From Primulina eburnea (taxonomy: Eukaryota; Streptophyta; Magnoliopsida; Lamiales; Gesneriaceae): a stretch of DNA of 64,000 bases. The position numbers and the translations under genes were made by a program. Shown here piece by piece: positions 25,276 through 36,765 of this stretch. Every line of letters starts with the position of its first letter. The stretch's first letter is position 1. Where the stretch lies: positions 43,072,682 to 43,136,681 of the forward strand of contig NC_133104.1 in the NCBI RefSeq assembly GCF_022965805.1, written 5' to 3'. The notes below the pieces were generated by a model. It made no database searches. It worked only from the letters and a program-made list of their open reading frames with translations, and had not been told where the DNA came from.

Positions 25276-26285
25276 ATTGGTGGTGGAGGCAGGATGGGGT
25301 TGGTGAATTGTGTAGTAAAGATTATGTGATGGAGTGGATAGGGAGTCAAATATGTCCCTCGACCAACACCAGTTGGGATGAAGAAAAGGCAGGTACCATA
25401 GAGAAAACCAACTTGGACAACTCTACAAAGTTGGATAAATGTGAGGAAGTGAAGGAGACTATGGTCCGAGAACATCGGCTTGCGCCTGTTAATAGTGTTG
25501 TTGACAAGGATGGGTCGAAAAGGTGGAAAGTGCACATCAAGAAGCATCGAAAGATGCATGAATGGTGGAGAGAGGAGCACTTGGATGAACTCCAGAAGAA
25601 GAGCGACAAGTCAAAGAAGCTTGATCTAATCAAGAAAACGTTCAAAGTACCTCATTTTGGTATGGTGAAACGCTTACGATTCAGAAAGAGAGAGTTTCGT
25701 CAAGAAAACAACAATACCAATAAATCGAACAAGGAGTTTGGCTTCAGAAAGGGTTGGAGAAGGACGAATTCCCCTTCTATTGGGAGTGACATGTGGAGCG
25801 GCGACCTGTTTAGCCGGGAGTTAAGCAGCACAACGAGCATGAGAGGTACATTGTGCTATGTAGCACCGGAATACGGTGGGTGTGGATATTTGATGGAAAA
25901 GGCAGATATTTACAGCTTAGGCGTCCTGATCCTTGTTATCATATCTGGTAGAAGGCCTTTGCACGTGCTTTCGTCGCCGATGAAGCTTGAGAAAGCGAAC
26001 CTAATAAGTTGGTGCAGGCATCTAGCTCAAAGTGGGAATGTGCTAGAGCTCGTGGACGAAAGAATGAGAGATGAATATGACAAGAGTCAAGCAAGGTTGT
26101 GCATCAACTTGGCACTTGCTTGTTTGCAGAAAATGCCCGAGTTGAGACCGGATATCGGGGACGTTGTCAAGATACTGAAAGGAGAGATGGAACTCCCATT
26201 GTTCCCCTTCGCGTTCTCACCTTCTACTCCTTCCAAGGCTTTTAGCAGATCAAGGAAGAAACAAAAGGGAAACCAAGAATCTTAG
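25276..26285 (+). pseudogene. Receptor-like kinase gene, 3' half (kinase C-lobe)
   Basis: Continuation of the kinase begun at 19736. It starts, after the AGG duplication, in frame with DWWWRQDGVGELCSKDYVME. A long basic insert follows (KRWKVHIKKHRKMHEWWREE), then the activation segment end RGTLCYVAPEYGGCGYLMEK, the F-helix DIYSLGVLILVIISGRRPL, and the C-lobe arginine segment MPELRPDIGDVVKILKGEME. It ends in a basic tail, KAFSRSRKKQKGNQES. Insertions of more than 200 residues between DFG and APE are a feature of this subfamily. On its own this half has no kinase N-lobe; internal ATGs such as 25308 would only give a fragment. Confidence 0.88.
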
Positions 26286-26773
26286 CTATTGAAATTGTAG
26301 CGCAAAAATGTATGTAGTTTTTAAAAACTAGCGTGCTCGACTCTTGTACATATTTTACGTGTTTGTACAGCTACTGCTTTGTAATTGTCACGAGTTAAAT
26401 CATTAATGTATAAATGATTGAAAACTTATATTTAAATTATAACTTTTTAGATAATTTTTTTTTATAAAAGAGTAAATGAATAGTCATAATATCATTTTGA
26501 TTAGTTATTTTAAATACTATCATTAGTTTGAATAACTGTTATAACCGTGGTCAGTATCAAAATCTCAATCTACATTTTCAGACAGTTTAAATTATTCTAA
26601 GTTTTACGTAAGAGTATTGAATATCTATATAGATAGAGTCGAGTGTAAAAACAAAAGGAACGTGGTTTTTCAAAGTCAGCAAAACAATGAAGTGAGAAAA
26701 ATGAAGTACACAAACTAATGGAAAATAATATTTGAAAACAAAGCACTCAGCCTCAGCCACCGCCGGAGCGCCA
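26286..26773. other. Intergenic between convergent kinase and phytocyanin genes
   Basis: 3' flanks of both genes; no other feature seen. Confidence 0.5.
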
Positions 26774-27396
26774 CTAGAACATCCCAAATCCAAACCATTC
26801 CGTGAACAAGCCACTCAAAACAGCTGCAACCAAGTTCCATCCACCAACAAGCGCCGTCGCCAGAGCATAAGAACCCTTAGGGCCCTCAACCAAGGAAGCT
26901 GCCGGCGGCGGAGGAATGGCTTGAACGAGCACAGAAACCTTCATGCCACTGAAGCATCCCCCATTCCCACAAATGAAGTAGTACCTCTTCGCCTCGTTGA
27001 GAGGGATGAAGTCCTTCCCGCTGCTCCAATTCCCCGTCGCGCTATCTAACGTGCAGTTATCGTACCCTGTCTGGTTCACTTCAAACACGTTGTACTGTGA
27101 TTTCTGGTACCTGAACGCTACCCACCAACAAAAAGAACACAAACTCACATATATCTGTTAAAAATTCTCCAGATCTTACGTAAAAATGTGTAAACAAATT
27201 TGAGAGAGAAATAATGTAGTTTACAAATGAGGTCGCCCACGTAGAACGTCTGGTTGTTGGCCCAAAGAGTGTAGTTGATCCCGGGGTTCCAGCCCTTGTT
27301 GGCACCGACAATGTGGTCCGTTGCTGCGGCTGAAGGGAGGAGGAGGCAGAGCAAAGCGGCGGCGATCCGGAGGATAAGGGAAGATGAGGTGGACAT
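26774..27396 (-). CDS. Early nodulin-like protein (phytocyanin family without copper ligands)
   Basis: Exons 27225-27396 and 26774-27117, split by a 107-bp intron at the position usual for phytocyanins (GDLI|SFRY); 171 aa. Residues 1-25 are a signal peptide ending SAAATDHIVG. The plastocyanin-like domain reads NPGINYTLWANNQTFYVGDL, then FRYQKSQYNVFEVNQTGYDN and YYFICGNGGCFSGMKVSVLV. The two cysteines for the disulfide are present, but both copper histidines are replaced (YNV and GGC), so it should not bind copper. A hydrophobic C-terminus suggests GPI attachment at the plasma membrane. It resembles Arabidopsis ENODL17-type (lamin-like, At5g15350) proteins. A role in cell-wall or membrane signalling is inferred from the family. 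Confidence 0.9.
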
Positions 27397-28200
27397 CTCT
27401 AAATTTTTGCGTGTAGGCGTGGTGTGGCCAATTGATAGCGAAGGGGTTTCAAGTTAATTATCCATCTTTCCACGGATCCAAGAAAGTTGTCGGGGTTCGC
27501 CATTTATTGGCCATTTACCTTTTTGATAAATACAAAAATGGTATGTTTTTATGTTACAAAATTTCAATTTTCAGATTCCAATTTTATTTCCTTTGCAAAA
27601 ATAAAAAATAAAAAAATCAATGTACGTACAGCTGGTATATAGCTAGCATGGTACAAGAGCATAGAAAAGAGACCTGGATTGAATTTTGGGTACAAATATC
27701 AGATCTGAGGTTGAGAAATGTCAACTGTTGAAAGCCACACCTCATTCACATGGTGGGGCATCCTCAAATCAATCATCGCTTTCCTTTTCCCTTTTTTTTT
27801 TAACAAAATCAACTTTGTCATTCATTGTACCGCTGCTTTCGCTCAAATCTCATCCACAAACGATTTAATTTGGACAAAAAGATTTGGCTCATGAAATTAC
27901 ATTTATTTCATATTTAAATTCAATTGATATTCATCAACACAACTAAATGGATTTCACTCAAATCCAGATGCATCTTAGTAAAATTTATATCTATTTTTCA
28001 TGGTCATTCGAACGGCACATGCTATATTTTGGTACGCATTCAACCGAAAGATGGTGGTTTCTTGATTGCCTGTATGGAGTTATGGCAAAGATACTAAACC
28101 TTATGCAAATTGTACGAAGAAAAAAAATCTACTGTGAAAAAAGTGTCATACATTAAGATATAACTTTCAAGGATATATCCCAAGTGTTTAATCCTTCAAA
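27397..28200. other. Intergenic
   Basis: Phytocyanin promoter side and AT-rich sequence without a supported gene. Confidence 0.5.
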
Positions 28201-28205
28201 ATGGA

Positions 28206-28411
28206 TCCGGCGTAAAAGTCATCTGGCAGCAATTTGAAGAACAAGATTCCGTCCTTCAAAAAACTCAATATACCATTCAAATACTCAAAGGATCGGCTCC
28301 TCCACATGGGACTTGCATTCAAATCAGCATCTTTGACCCTCAAAAAGTTCTCCTCGCTAATGTCAACTTGAGCATTTTAGTTGCAGAGAACTTGCGATGC
28401 CAGACTAGCTA
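28206..28411 (+). other. Unidentified coding-like stretch
   Basis: An open frame without a clear ATG reads SGVKVIWQQFEEQDSVLQKT, then QYTIQILKGSAPPHGTCIQI and SIFDPQKVLLANVNLSIL before a stop near 28411. The composition is protein-like rather than AT-rich noise, but I do not recognise the family. It may be an exon remnant or a transposon-captured piece. It is convergent with the PPR gene. Confidence 0.3.
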
Positions 28412-28478
28412 GGTGTAAGTCTTTACATGCAACAAGGCAAAAAACCAATGCTTGCATAATGGGTTGTGAGCCACACTT

Positions 28479-30605
28479 TTAACCATATGAAGCCATATTT
28501 GGAGAATATAGTTCATTGATAAGATGCAAGCCCACTTGACTAGATCCAGGTGACTTCCTTAAACCCCTTTTCTTCATCGAATCTCTAAGTTGACTAGCCT
28601 CGCTCCATCTTCCTTTAGAAGCATATAAGTTAGACAAAAGAACGTAACGGGGTGCATCATGAGGATGCATTTTTAGCATATTCTTTACAGCCATATCTCC
28701 CAGGTCGAATCTGGAGTGAACACTGCATCCATGGAGGAAGGCCCCAAAAACAGTGATATCGGGCTGAACTGGCATCTTCTCGATGAATTCCAGGGCTTCC
28801 TCGAGCCTTCCAGAACGAGCCAATAGGTCAACAATGGATACATAGTGTTCCATCGAGGGAGTGAAATTATATACCCGACACATTGAGTCAAAACATCTCC
28901 ACCCCTCTCTAATCATCCCTGAGTGGCTACAAGCAGATAACATTGCGGTGAAAATTGCTCCCGTTGGCTCCAAATGCTTAGTCAAATCACCAAAAAGTTC
29001 GATACACTTACTCACGTCCCCCTGTTTTCCATAACCCCCAATCATCGCACCCCATGTTACTGTATTCTTGTTTGTCATCTCGTCAAAAACAATTTGTGCC
29101 GATTTTGCATCACCAGATTTGGCATATAAGTCAAGAAGAGCTGTGCCAACATAAACACTACTAGATGACAAAAAACCTTGTTTGATGGTGTATGCATGAA
29201 GTGAAGAACCAAATCTAATGTCTCCTAAAGAAGCACAAGTAGAGAGAACAGCCACCATGGTCACGGGATCAGGCTGGAAAATAGTGGATCTCATTCTTTT
29301 AAATAATCTCAGAGCTTCATAACTGTGGCTGGTTTTAGAATATCCACCAATAATCGAGTTCCAAGAAATGACATCCTTGTCTACCATAGAGTCAAATAGA
29401 TAAACGGCTTCTTGCATCCGAAAACACTTCGCATACATGTCCGCAAGAGCATTCATCACATTGGCATCATCCATCCCTGCCTTAATCCCTAGACCATGAA
29501 CTGATGAACCCAATTTAAAATTGCCCGACTGTGCGCAAGCTGAAAGAACGCTAGCCAATGTGATTGAATTGGGAGAAATGCCCAGCCATTTCTTGTTTGT
29601 GAACAACACCAATGCTTCGTGAGCATAGCCACTTTGAGCATAACCTACTATCATTGCAGTCCACGCAACAAGATCGACGGTGGAACATTCATCAAAAATC
29701 AAACGAGCATCTATAATGGCCCCGCACTTGACATACATGTCTAGAAGAGAAGTGACCAAGCAGGAACTCAGTTCGATACAATTCTTTATGACAAATCCAT
29801 GCACCCACTTTCCCTGATGCAACGCCCCCAATTTCGCACATGCCCTCACTACACTATCTAAAGTGTAACTGTTTCCTTCAACGAGGTGATTCCTCATACG
29901 ATTAAACAAAAGAAGCCCTTCTCTAGCACAATCGTTCTGCACGTATCCTACAATCATCGATGTCCAACAAACCACATTCCTATTCCAAATTCTTTCGAAA
30001 ACCTTGCAGGCTATGTCAATTCGACCACACTTAGCATACATATCAACAAGCCCAGTCAACACAAAGCTATCAGTGCTCCCCATCTGAATGATATAACCAT
30101 GCAACTGCCTCCCTTCGCTAGAATCCCTCAATTCTCTACACGCTTTCAAGACAATCGAAAAAACTATGTCATCAACAACCAAAAACCTTCTTCTTATAAA
30201 TCTATAAAACGCAATAATCTCACCGTACAAATCATTGATAAAATACCACCGCATCATCGTTTTACAAGACACAAAATCCGGGTCTGGAATTTGATCAAAC
30301 AAATGGCGGGCGTTCTCGACGTGCCCAAACAAACCGTAGAGACCGAGCAACTTGGTTTTCAGCAAAGGATCATCCGCTTCACCACTGACGACTAAAAGAG
30401 CTTGAATTTTTCGGAGAGAAGAGAGGCTTCTGCAAATATTTAACAGGCAAAAGAAAGGATTTTTTGAGAATGATTGGATGGAAGACAGTGATGGATGAAG
30501 TTCAAGATTATGGGTCGGTTCAGGAGCGAAGGTTGTGAAGTGAGGGTGTGATTCTGATAGCGCGAGACGACGGGTGTTTCTGTGTAAGAATGAGAGCAAT
30601 TTCAT
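28479..30605 (-). CDS. Pentatricopeptide repeat (PPR) protein, PLS class with E motif
   Basis: Single-exon gene, 708 aa, as is usual for PPR genes. The N-terminus (MKLLSFLHRNTRRLALSESH) is basic and Ser-rich, consistent with mitochondrial targeting. About fifteen PPR-type repeats follow in P, L and S variants, for example FVLTGLVDMYAKCGRIDIAC, VVCWTSMIVGYVQNDCAREG and VSWNSIIGGYS-like units. The end is the E/E+ region: PSMEHYVSIVDLLARSGRLE, PRYVLLSNLYASKGRWSEAS, LRDSMKKRGLRKSPGSSQV. There is no DYW deaminase domain, so if it acts in C-to-U editing it would need a partner. It resembles the mitochondrial Arabidopsis protein At2g03380. No frameshift or stop is seen. Confidence 0.93.
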   Translation of the reverse strand: MKLLSFLHRNTRRLALSESHPHFTTFAPEPTHNLELHPSLSSIQSFSKNPFFCLLNICRSLSSLRKIQALLVVSGEADDPLLKTKLLGLYGLFGHVENARHLFDQIPDPDFVSCKTMMRWYFINDLYGEIIAFYRFIRRRFLVVDDIVFSIVLKACRELRDSSEGRQLHGYIIQMGSTDSFVLTGLVDMYAKCGRIDIACKVFERIWNRNVVCWTSMIVGYVQNDCAREGLLLFNRMRNHLVEGNSYTLDSVVRACAKLGALHQGKWVHGFVIKNCIELSSCLVTSLLDMYVKCGAIIDARLIFDECSTVDLVAWTAMIVGYAQSGYAHEALVLFTNKKWLGISPNSITLASVLSACAQSGNFKLGSSVHGLGIKAGMDDANVMNALADMYAKCFRMQEAVYLFDSMVDKDVISWNSIIGGYSKTSHSYEALRLFKRMRSTIFQPDPVTMVAVLSTCASLGDIRFGSSLHAYTIKQGFLSSSSVYVGTALLDLYAKSGDAKSAQIVFDEMTNKNTVTWGAMIGGYGKQGDVSKCIELFGDLTKHLEPTGAIFTAMLSACSHSGMIREGWRCFDSMCRVYNFTPSMEHYVSIVDLLARSGRLEEALEFIEKMPVQPDITVFGAFLHGCSVHSRFDLGDMAVKNMLKMHPHDAPRYVLLSNLYASKGRWSEASQLRDSMKKRGLRKSPGSSQVGLHLINELYSPNMASYG

Positions 30606-31345
30606 GTTATTTGGATTTGCTCATACCTTAGCTTGTTAAAACTCCCGCCATCCGTCTCACTGAACAAACCCAATTACCCAAAATGCAATGGGAGCAAATT
30701 CCAATTGAATACTTTACAAAAAAATTCAGCATGATCTGGTCCAGAATGGAACATTGAAACATCAAACAAAATAATAGAAAACGACACTAGAGCTATTGAA
30801 GTAAAGAAAAAGCCCATCGTCCCATAGGTCCCCTTAACCGATCAGCCGGGAAAAACAACAGAACAAAAATTCACTGATTTATCTAATTAAATGTCCACTG
30901 CCACCATGCACCTGAGATTTTGATATATCAACTAGGTGACTAAGCATTGCAGTCAGCACGCAGCGTTCATGTACTAGTATGTTATTAAGTTTAAAAATAT
31001 ATATATGTAAATTTCTGAATTAGATTATACTAAATCGATATTAAATTTTTTTTTTCACAGATTATATCTCATTAATTTCCTTCCGCTTAAAATCCCATTA
31101 AATTTCTTCCGTTTAAAGAATTTCTCAAATGTCACCAAATACCAATTTCATTCCAAGATCCCATTTTTACCATATACATCAAATGATATTTATACTTCCA
31201 AATGCCACCAAATACATTTAAAAAATCAATAAATTTAATCACCTAAGACGTATTATTTGTTTTGTGATCATATAACTTACTAAAATTGTGATTTAGTTTT
31301 GATTTTAGTTGATTTTTAATCTGCAAAAATTATTGAGTGAGTCTC
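30606..31345. other. Intergenic upstream of the PPR gene
   Basis: No supported gene. Confidence 0.5.
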
Positions 31346-31508
31346 ATGTGAGACCGTCTCGCGGATCATAATCTGTGAGACGGGTCAACCCTACCCATAT
31401 TCACAATAAAAAATAATACTCTTAGCATAAAAAGTAACACTTTTTCATGGTTGATCCAAATAAGAGATCTGTCTCACAAATATGACTCGTGAGACCGTCT
31501 CACACAAT
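31346..31508. mobile_element. GTGAGAC-palindrome MITE, copy 4
   Basis: ATGTGAGACCGTCTCGCGGA at the left, core AATAATACTCTTAGCATAAA and right end GTGAGACCGTCTCACACA. It is inverted relative to copies 1 and 2. Confidence 0.85.
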
Positions 31509-31868
31509 TTTTTGCCAAATTTATTAATATAGCCATCTAAATTGTATTATTTTTGTTATTTGATCATCTGACTTATCAAAGTTATGATTTTTAAGCTTAT
31601 TCTGTGTTTTAGTTTTATTTTTCAATCATTTGACGCTGGCCGAGAGAAGAGTTACGAACACGACGGGACCATCTGGCTTTGACACCAACGTAGAACTTAT
31701 CCTGATTATTAAATTAAATCCTCACAAATTAAAGAAAGTAAAATATGACTATACAACCTGAACCACAACCATCTTCTCTTGTTAGAATATTGCAAAGATG
31801 TGGGCTGTAGGTTTCTTTCTTAAATCAGAAGAACATTTACACAAATAATCGTTAACTGTCTGTCCCCA
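31509..31868. other. 3' flank of the J-protein gene
   Basis: No gene recognised. Confidence 0.45.
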
Positions 31869-32968
31869 TCAAATGTAAGGATTGATGTGGGATGAATAGT
31901 CCCGGATACCAGCTCCTTCCCATCCCATCCATTCTTCCCACAGATCCCACTCTTGATCCACCGTGCCATCGCCCACCTCCGAATCGTACGTCTCCACCTC
32001 TGGTTCTCTCAAATTGCTCATCACAACCTGCACCATACAAACAGTGTTGTCACACACAAATCTCCATTCTCGATTCTTTTTGTCTTAATATTTGCCTTGT
32101 GGAAACACATCACATCACTTCACGTCACGTCTCTGGAAAATCAATCATTTGAATAAAGGGTCCACTCATGTCGTGTAAAAATACTATTAGCTTCTCGAGA
32201 TGCGCATATTAAAAGATATACTTATCCTTGAAAAGTGGCCATTATTGAACTCTATTATTTAACTATTGAGTTAGACAGATATATACTTACATTATAAGCC
32301 TCGTTAATCTGGTGGAATTGGACTCCGCAGTTGTTTCCTCGGCATACATCAGGATGATACTGCAGATCATATACAACCAGTGATCAGAATATTTTCTTTT
32401 ACCAAATAAAGGGTAAGAAAATTGAACTTCACATGACATTAATTTCAAGATTTTTTTAAAAAATGGAATAAAAAACTTTTGTCTGGTTTAAAAAGACAAA
32501 AAAAAAATTAGAAAAATTTGAGCAAATCACTTTGAAGATAATTTCTTCATTATGTTTCATAAATGGCAGCTAAAACTCGAAAATTTAATAGCAATTATTG
32601 ACCATGAAAGTATTGATTTTTTTTTAAAAAAATACAAAAATGCATTAACATCTTTATATCTTCCCCAAAAATATTCTTCAAAGAAAAAATCTTCAATAAG
32701 AAATCCAACTAAGACAGGATATGTAGAATCATCAGAGGAATCTCACCTGAAGAGCGAGGCGTCTGAATGCCTTCTTAACCTCAGATTCAGAAGCACCAGG
32801 GTCGATCCTCAGCGTCTTGTACGGATCACTGACGGCCGGTGAGGAAGAAACGCAGGACACCCTGAATTTTTTCTTGTTATTATTCCTCAAATTTCTCAGC
32901 GATGAATTAGAATCCTTCAATTGACTCCAAGAATTATATGTAGAACTACAACCCACAGCAGCGGCCAT
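31869..32968 (-). CDS. Small plastid J-domain protein (DnaJ, AtJ8 type)
   Basis: Exons 32747-32968, 32291-32359 and 31869-32027, all phase 0; 149 aa. The first ~40 residues are Ser/Asn/Lys-rich with a basic stretch, like a chloroplast transit peptide. The J-domain follows: [27 protein letters not shown], then across the intron [20 protein letters not shown]. The HPD tripeptide (about residues 76-78) that stimulates Hsp70 ATPase is intact. The C-terminus is acidic and Trp-rich ([18 protein letters not shown]) as in AtJ8 (At1g80920), which acts in the stroma. The first in-frame ATG at 32968 was taken as the start. Confidence 0.9.
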
Positions 32969-33635
32969 CAAATTTTTTTTTTTTTAAATGCAACTCAAGA
33001 AACAAGAAACCAATATATTTCAATGAAATCCCAAAATCTAATATAAGAAACAGAATTCCAAAATCCTTCAATCGAATGAGTTGGCAAGAGTGACAGGCTC
33101 CAATGATTTATCAAGTTAAGAAATTATTAAATATACGAACGAGATGTGAAAGCAGAAAGGCACACGTCAAGAAATCAAATAAAATAATGTGTGTAATAAT
33201 TGAAAGAGGGGGAAGTTTGATTTCAATGGAAGCGTTCTGTCTGCGAGGAGGAAGAGGTAGAAAGGGCTTATATACAAGTGTGTGGGTGAAAAAGCGTCCT
33301 TATCCAATGCGTGACGTGGCACCATAAATATCTCATGTTTCCCCCTTCAAATTCAGTTTATTTTCGTTTCATTTTTTTATGTTGTGATAATAAATAATAT
33401 TTTTAGTATAAAAAAATAAATCGTAAAACTATCTCATAATATATTTTTTGTGTAAATTAAATATCAATGCTTTGCTTGTGTCATTCAGAATAAAATATCA
33501 AATAATTACATTGTGGTAATTGTATGAATAAAACACACGTGGAGTTGAAAAAAGGAATTAATTTATTAATAATTGTAAACAAACTATTTTATTTTATAAA
33601 ATATAAAAAGGTCAATTAGAACATTATTGACCATG
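32969..33635. other. J-protein promoter and intergenic sequence
   Basis: The 5' side of the J-protein gene lies here (CACGTC, GTGACGTGGCA near 33310 is a G-box-like/ACGT motif). No gene recognised. Confidence 0.4.
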
Positions 33636-33643
33636 TATGTGCG

Positions 33644-34123
33644 TAAGGGTGGAAAAAAATACCGAAATACCGAAATACCGAAAAACCGTACCGGAAAAAA
33701 TATCGAACTTAACGAAAAATCGGTATACCGAAAATTTCGGTACGGTACGATACCATACCGAAATTTTCGATATCGGTATCGGTACGTGATATTTTTTTTT
33801 TCGGTATTTCGGTATATACCGAAATACCGAAAATAATTTATTTTTATTATTTTTTTAAAATTTAAGTTCGGTATACCGAAAAAATGTCGGTATGCCGGAA
33901 ATGTTTTCGGTATACCGACAATTTTTTGGTATACCGACAGAATTTTCGGTGTCGGTATGGTACCGGTATGAATTTTTTTCATATCGAAAATTCGGTATAC
34001 CGAATGTGCGGTATACCGAATTTTCGGTATCGGTATCGATATGGAATTTTTCCATACCGATATTTTCGGTACGGTATACGATATCGTAGTTCGGTACGAT
34101 ATACCGTACCGTACCCACCCCTA
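33644..34123. mobile_element. hAT-type non-autonomous element made of CGGTATACCG-like palindromes
   Basis: 480 bp flanked by a perfect 8-bp target duplication TATGTGCG (33636-33643 and 34124-34131), as in hAT transposons. Ends are TAAGGGTGG and, reverse complemented, TAGGGGTGGG. The interior is dozens of overlapping, near-palindromic modules such as CGGTATACCGAA, ATACCGAAATACCG and CGGTACGGTA. Open frames through it give only Arg/Tyr/Phe/Pro low-complexity strings and are not genes. Confidence 0.88.
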
Positions 34124-34131
34124 TATGTGCG

Positions 34132-34694
34132 TAAGATTAGGGGCGACGTGTCTTAACGTAATGTGGTGGTGTAGAGAGGATAAGGGTCCGGCGTTGACGA
34201 TCTTATCCGTTATTTTTGCCTTTTATATTTCGTCCCAGTCGTATTTAAATGGGAAAAAAATAGTTATTTTTGATAAGCTAGATTTTGTTTGGTAATTCAT
34301 TCATATTCATATTGTAAAATCTCATTTGGATAAGGAACTTTCAATGCAGAATAAAACATTAAATTCTAGTTTGTTTGGCTAAACAAAAAGCTGGAACCTT
34401 TGAGTCCAAACAAACCCTAACAAATTCAAGAGAAGTTGGCTACAAACTTTTCAAAGTAATAAAATAACAAGGTGAGGACATTCCATTAAAAATATGCATT
34501 TACATTTTACGATAAAAATATTATTTTTTTTATTTTAAACATGAATAATATTTACTCGTTTTACGAAAAGATCAGTCATATTGTCTTAAAAAATATCTGT
34601 TATTATTGCTTTTTCGTCCCCAGTAAATTATTACAGTATTTATGTGGAATATTTTTTATCATCTTTAAAAGTTATATACCAATACTGAGTTATT
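34132..34694. other. Intergenic between two hAT-type elements
   Basis: AT-rich with no supported gene. Confidence 0.5.
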
Positions 34695-34702
34695 ACAATT
34701 AT

Positions 34703-35724
34703 TAGAGATGACAATTTCATCTGAATCCGTTGGAGGATTCGATATCCGACCTGAATAGAAGAGAGTATGGAGAGTTTTTTAGACCCGATTAAATAATTGA
34801 GTAATCGGGTATTGGGATTTTCGGGTTCGGGTATGGAGGCGGGTTTGATATAATCCGACTCACACCCGACCCGATTACCCGTTTAAATTAATATATATTT
34901 ATATATATGTATAATATATGTATGTATGTATATATAGTAATTATATTCATTTATATTAAAGATTCATCTTCTCAAAACCGAATAAATCGATATTTTTTTT
35001 TTCTCTTCTATTTCACTTTTACGTTTCAAGATTTTACCACTCTTTTATTTTTCATTCAATTTCTCATCTTCTCCACTGATAAATTATTCCATGTTTGATT
35101 TCAAAAATTGAAAAATACTTTATTTCTTGATTATGGTTCATCGTATTCCTTAGTTCGGAGACATGTATGATTAGTTCGGAGATGAAGACATGTGTTCCTT
35201 ATTTCATTGTATTCCTTCTACAATGTCAAGTGATGAAGACATGTACGATTAGTTCGGAGATAAACCGATCTAGTTTGATTTTGGATTGATAATGTGTACA
35301 TATGATTAAACTAGGGATAATCCATAAATGATTAATCAATTGAATTATGAATTTTGGATATGATGTAAATTCTACTATATTTTTGTTGAATTGCATACTT
35401 TTTCAACTAATATAAACTATTTTTAATATTTTGTTATTTTTCTATAAAGTTTATTTTGGAATTTTTTATCATTAATAATTTTTCTTATTGTTCATTTATA
35501 TAATTTTATAAATATTCATAACTTCATTGAAACAATTAAATTTGAAAAAAATTCAATTGTATATGATAATATGATATTTGGGTAGGGTATGAGTATCGAT
35601 TATCCGATGAGTATGAGGATGATGATGAAATTCAATATCCGATGAGTATGAGGATGAATTTAATAAATGTATATGGTGATGGATGTATGAAATCCGACCC
35701 ATACCCTACCCATTATCATCCCTC
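34703..35724. mobile_element. hAT-type MITE family B, long copy
   Basis: About 1022 bp. Left end TAGAGATGACAATTTC; right end reverse complemented GAGGGATGATAATGGGTAGG. The 8-bp flanks ACAATTAT (34695-34702) and ACAATTAC (35725-35732) differ by one base. Rich in CCGAC/GGGTA words. It carries no transposase. It shares both ends and most of its interior with the element at 37478-38207 but has about 260 bp extra at roughly 35120-35380. Confidence 0.78.
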
Positions 35725-35732
35725 ACAATTAC

Positions 35733-36598
35733 GTTGTGTACTGTGGAATTGTTTTAAAATATCATCTCATCAATTTGTCGAAATTATTGACCTATTCCTT
35801 TGGAACTTTGGATTCAAACGAAGACCGAGAAAGTTATTACAAAGTCAATTAATAGTATTAATATATCTACGCTACAAATTTGTCCCGTACACTTGATGCG
35901 ATCGTTTATAACACGGTCTTTTTTTATATAAAAAAAAAGTTTTTAAAAACACCAATTAGCTATTTACTATTACTAAATTATAAGTTGAGCAAATAAATTA
36001 AGATAAAAGCAAGTCACGTAAAATTAAACCAAGTGTCAATGGTATAATATTTTATATTTTTTTTATATAATCCTTCTTTTTTTGCTTTTGAATTTTATCT
36101 TAAAATTCATTTAAATATAGATATTTGTGTCTTATTAACTCGTTTTTTTCCTTGTATATTTTTTAATATTATTCTTGGTTCAACATATAGCCACCTTCCG
36201 TGATTAGAAGTGACGTTTTTGTATTTTCTTTTACGTTAGAATATCGCACATTTTAATAATGACAATGATATAAAACATGCAATCTAGAATTTTTTTTTAT
36301 AAAATAAAAATATATATAGTTTAACTTGATTAATAAATATACCCAAGCAGTATCAGAAATTTAAAAATTTAAAGAACATATATGAATTTTAAATTGTAAG
36401 TTAACTAGCGAATTTTCCAATTCGTCATTTATTTAAATTTAGATTAACGTGTTGAATTGTATAACGGGTTCAATTTACTTTCTTAATTGCGTGGACAAGC
36501 CTATCAACTACATAATTAAATGCCTAATCGTATTGACCATCTCCCTACGGTGGCATACTTTTTTATATTTTGTATTTTTTATTTTTATTTGAGTAAGT
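35733..36598. other. Intergenic, AT-rich
   Basis: Nothing recognised. Confidence 0.5.
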
Positions 36599-36599
36599 A

Positions 36600-36765
36600 T
36601 CTTGTGAGACAGTCTTACGAATCTTTATCTGTGAGACATGTCAACCCTACCTATTTTCACAATAAAAAGTAATACTCTTAGCATAAAAAGTGATAGTTTT
36701 TCATAGATGACTCAAATAAGAGACATGTCTCACAAAATACGACCCGTGAGACCGTCTCACACAAA
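36600..36765. mobile_element. GTGAGAC-palindrome MITE, copy 5
   Basis: CTTGTGAGACAGTCTTACGA at the left, core AGTAATACTCTTAGCATAAA, right end CCGTGAGACCGTCTCACACA. Confidence 0.85.

Noticed and set aside
29886..30395. 169-codon plus-strand open frame
   Set aside because: Antisense shadow of the PPR coding sequence.
33584..34156. Several overlapping open frames with Arg/Tyr/Phe-rich proteins
   Set aside because: They are translations of the CGGTATACCG palindromes of the hAT element on both strands and have low-complexity composition.
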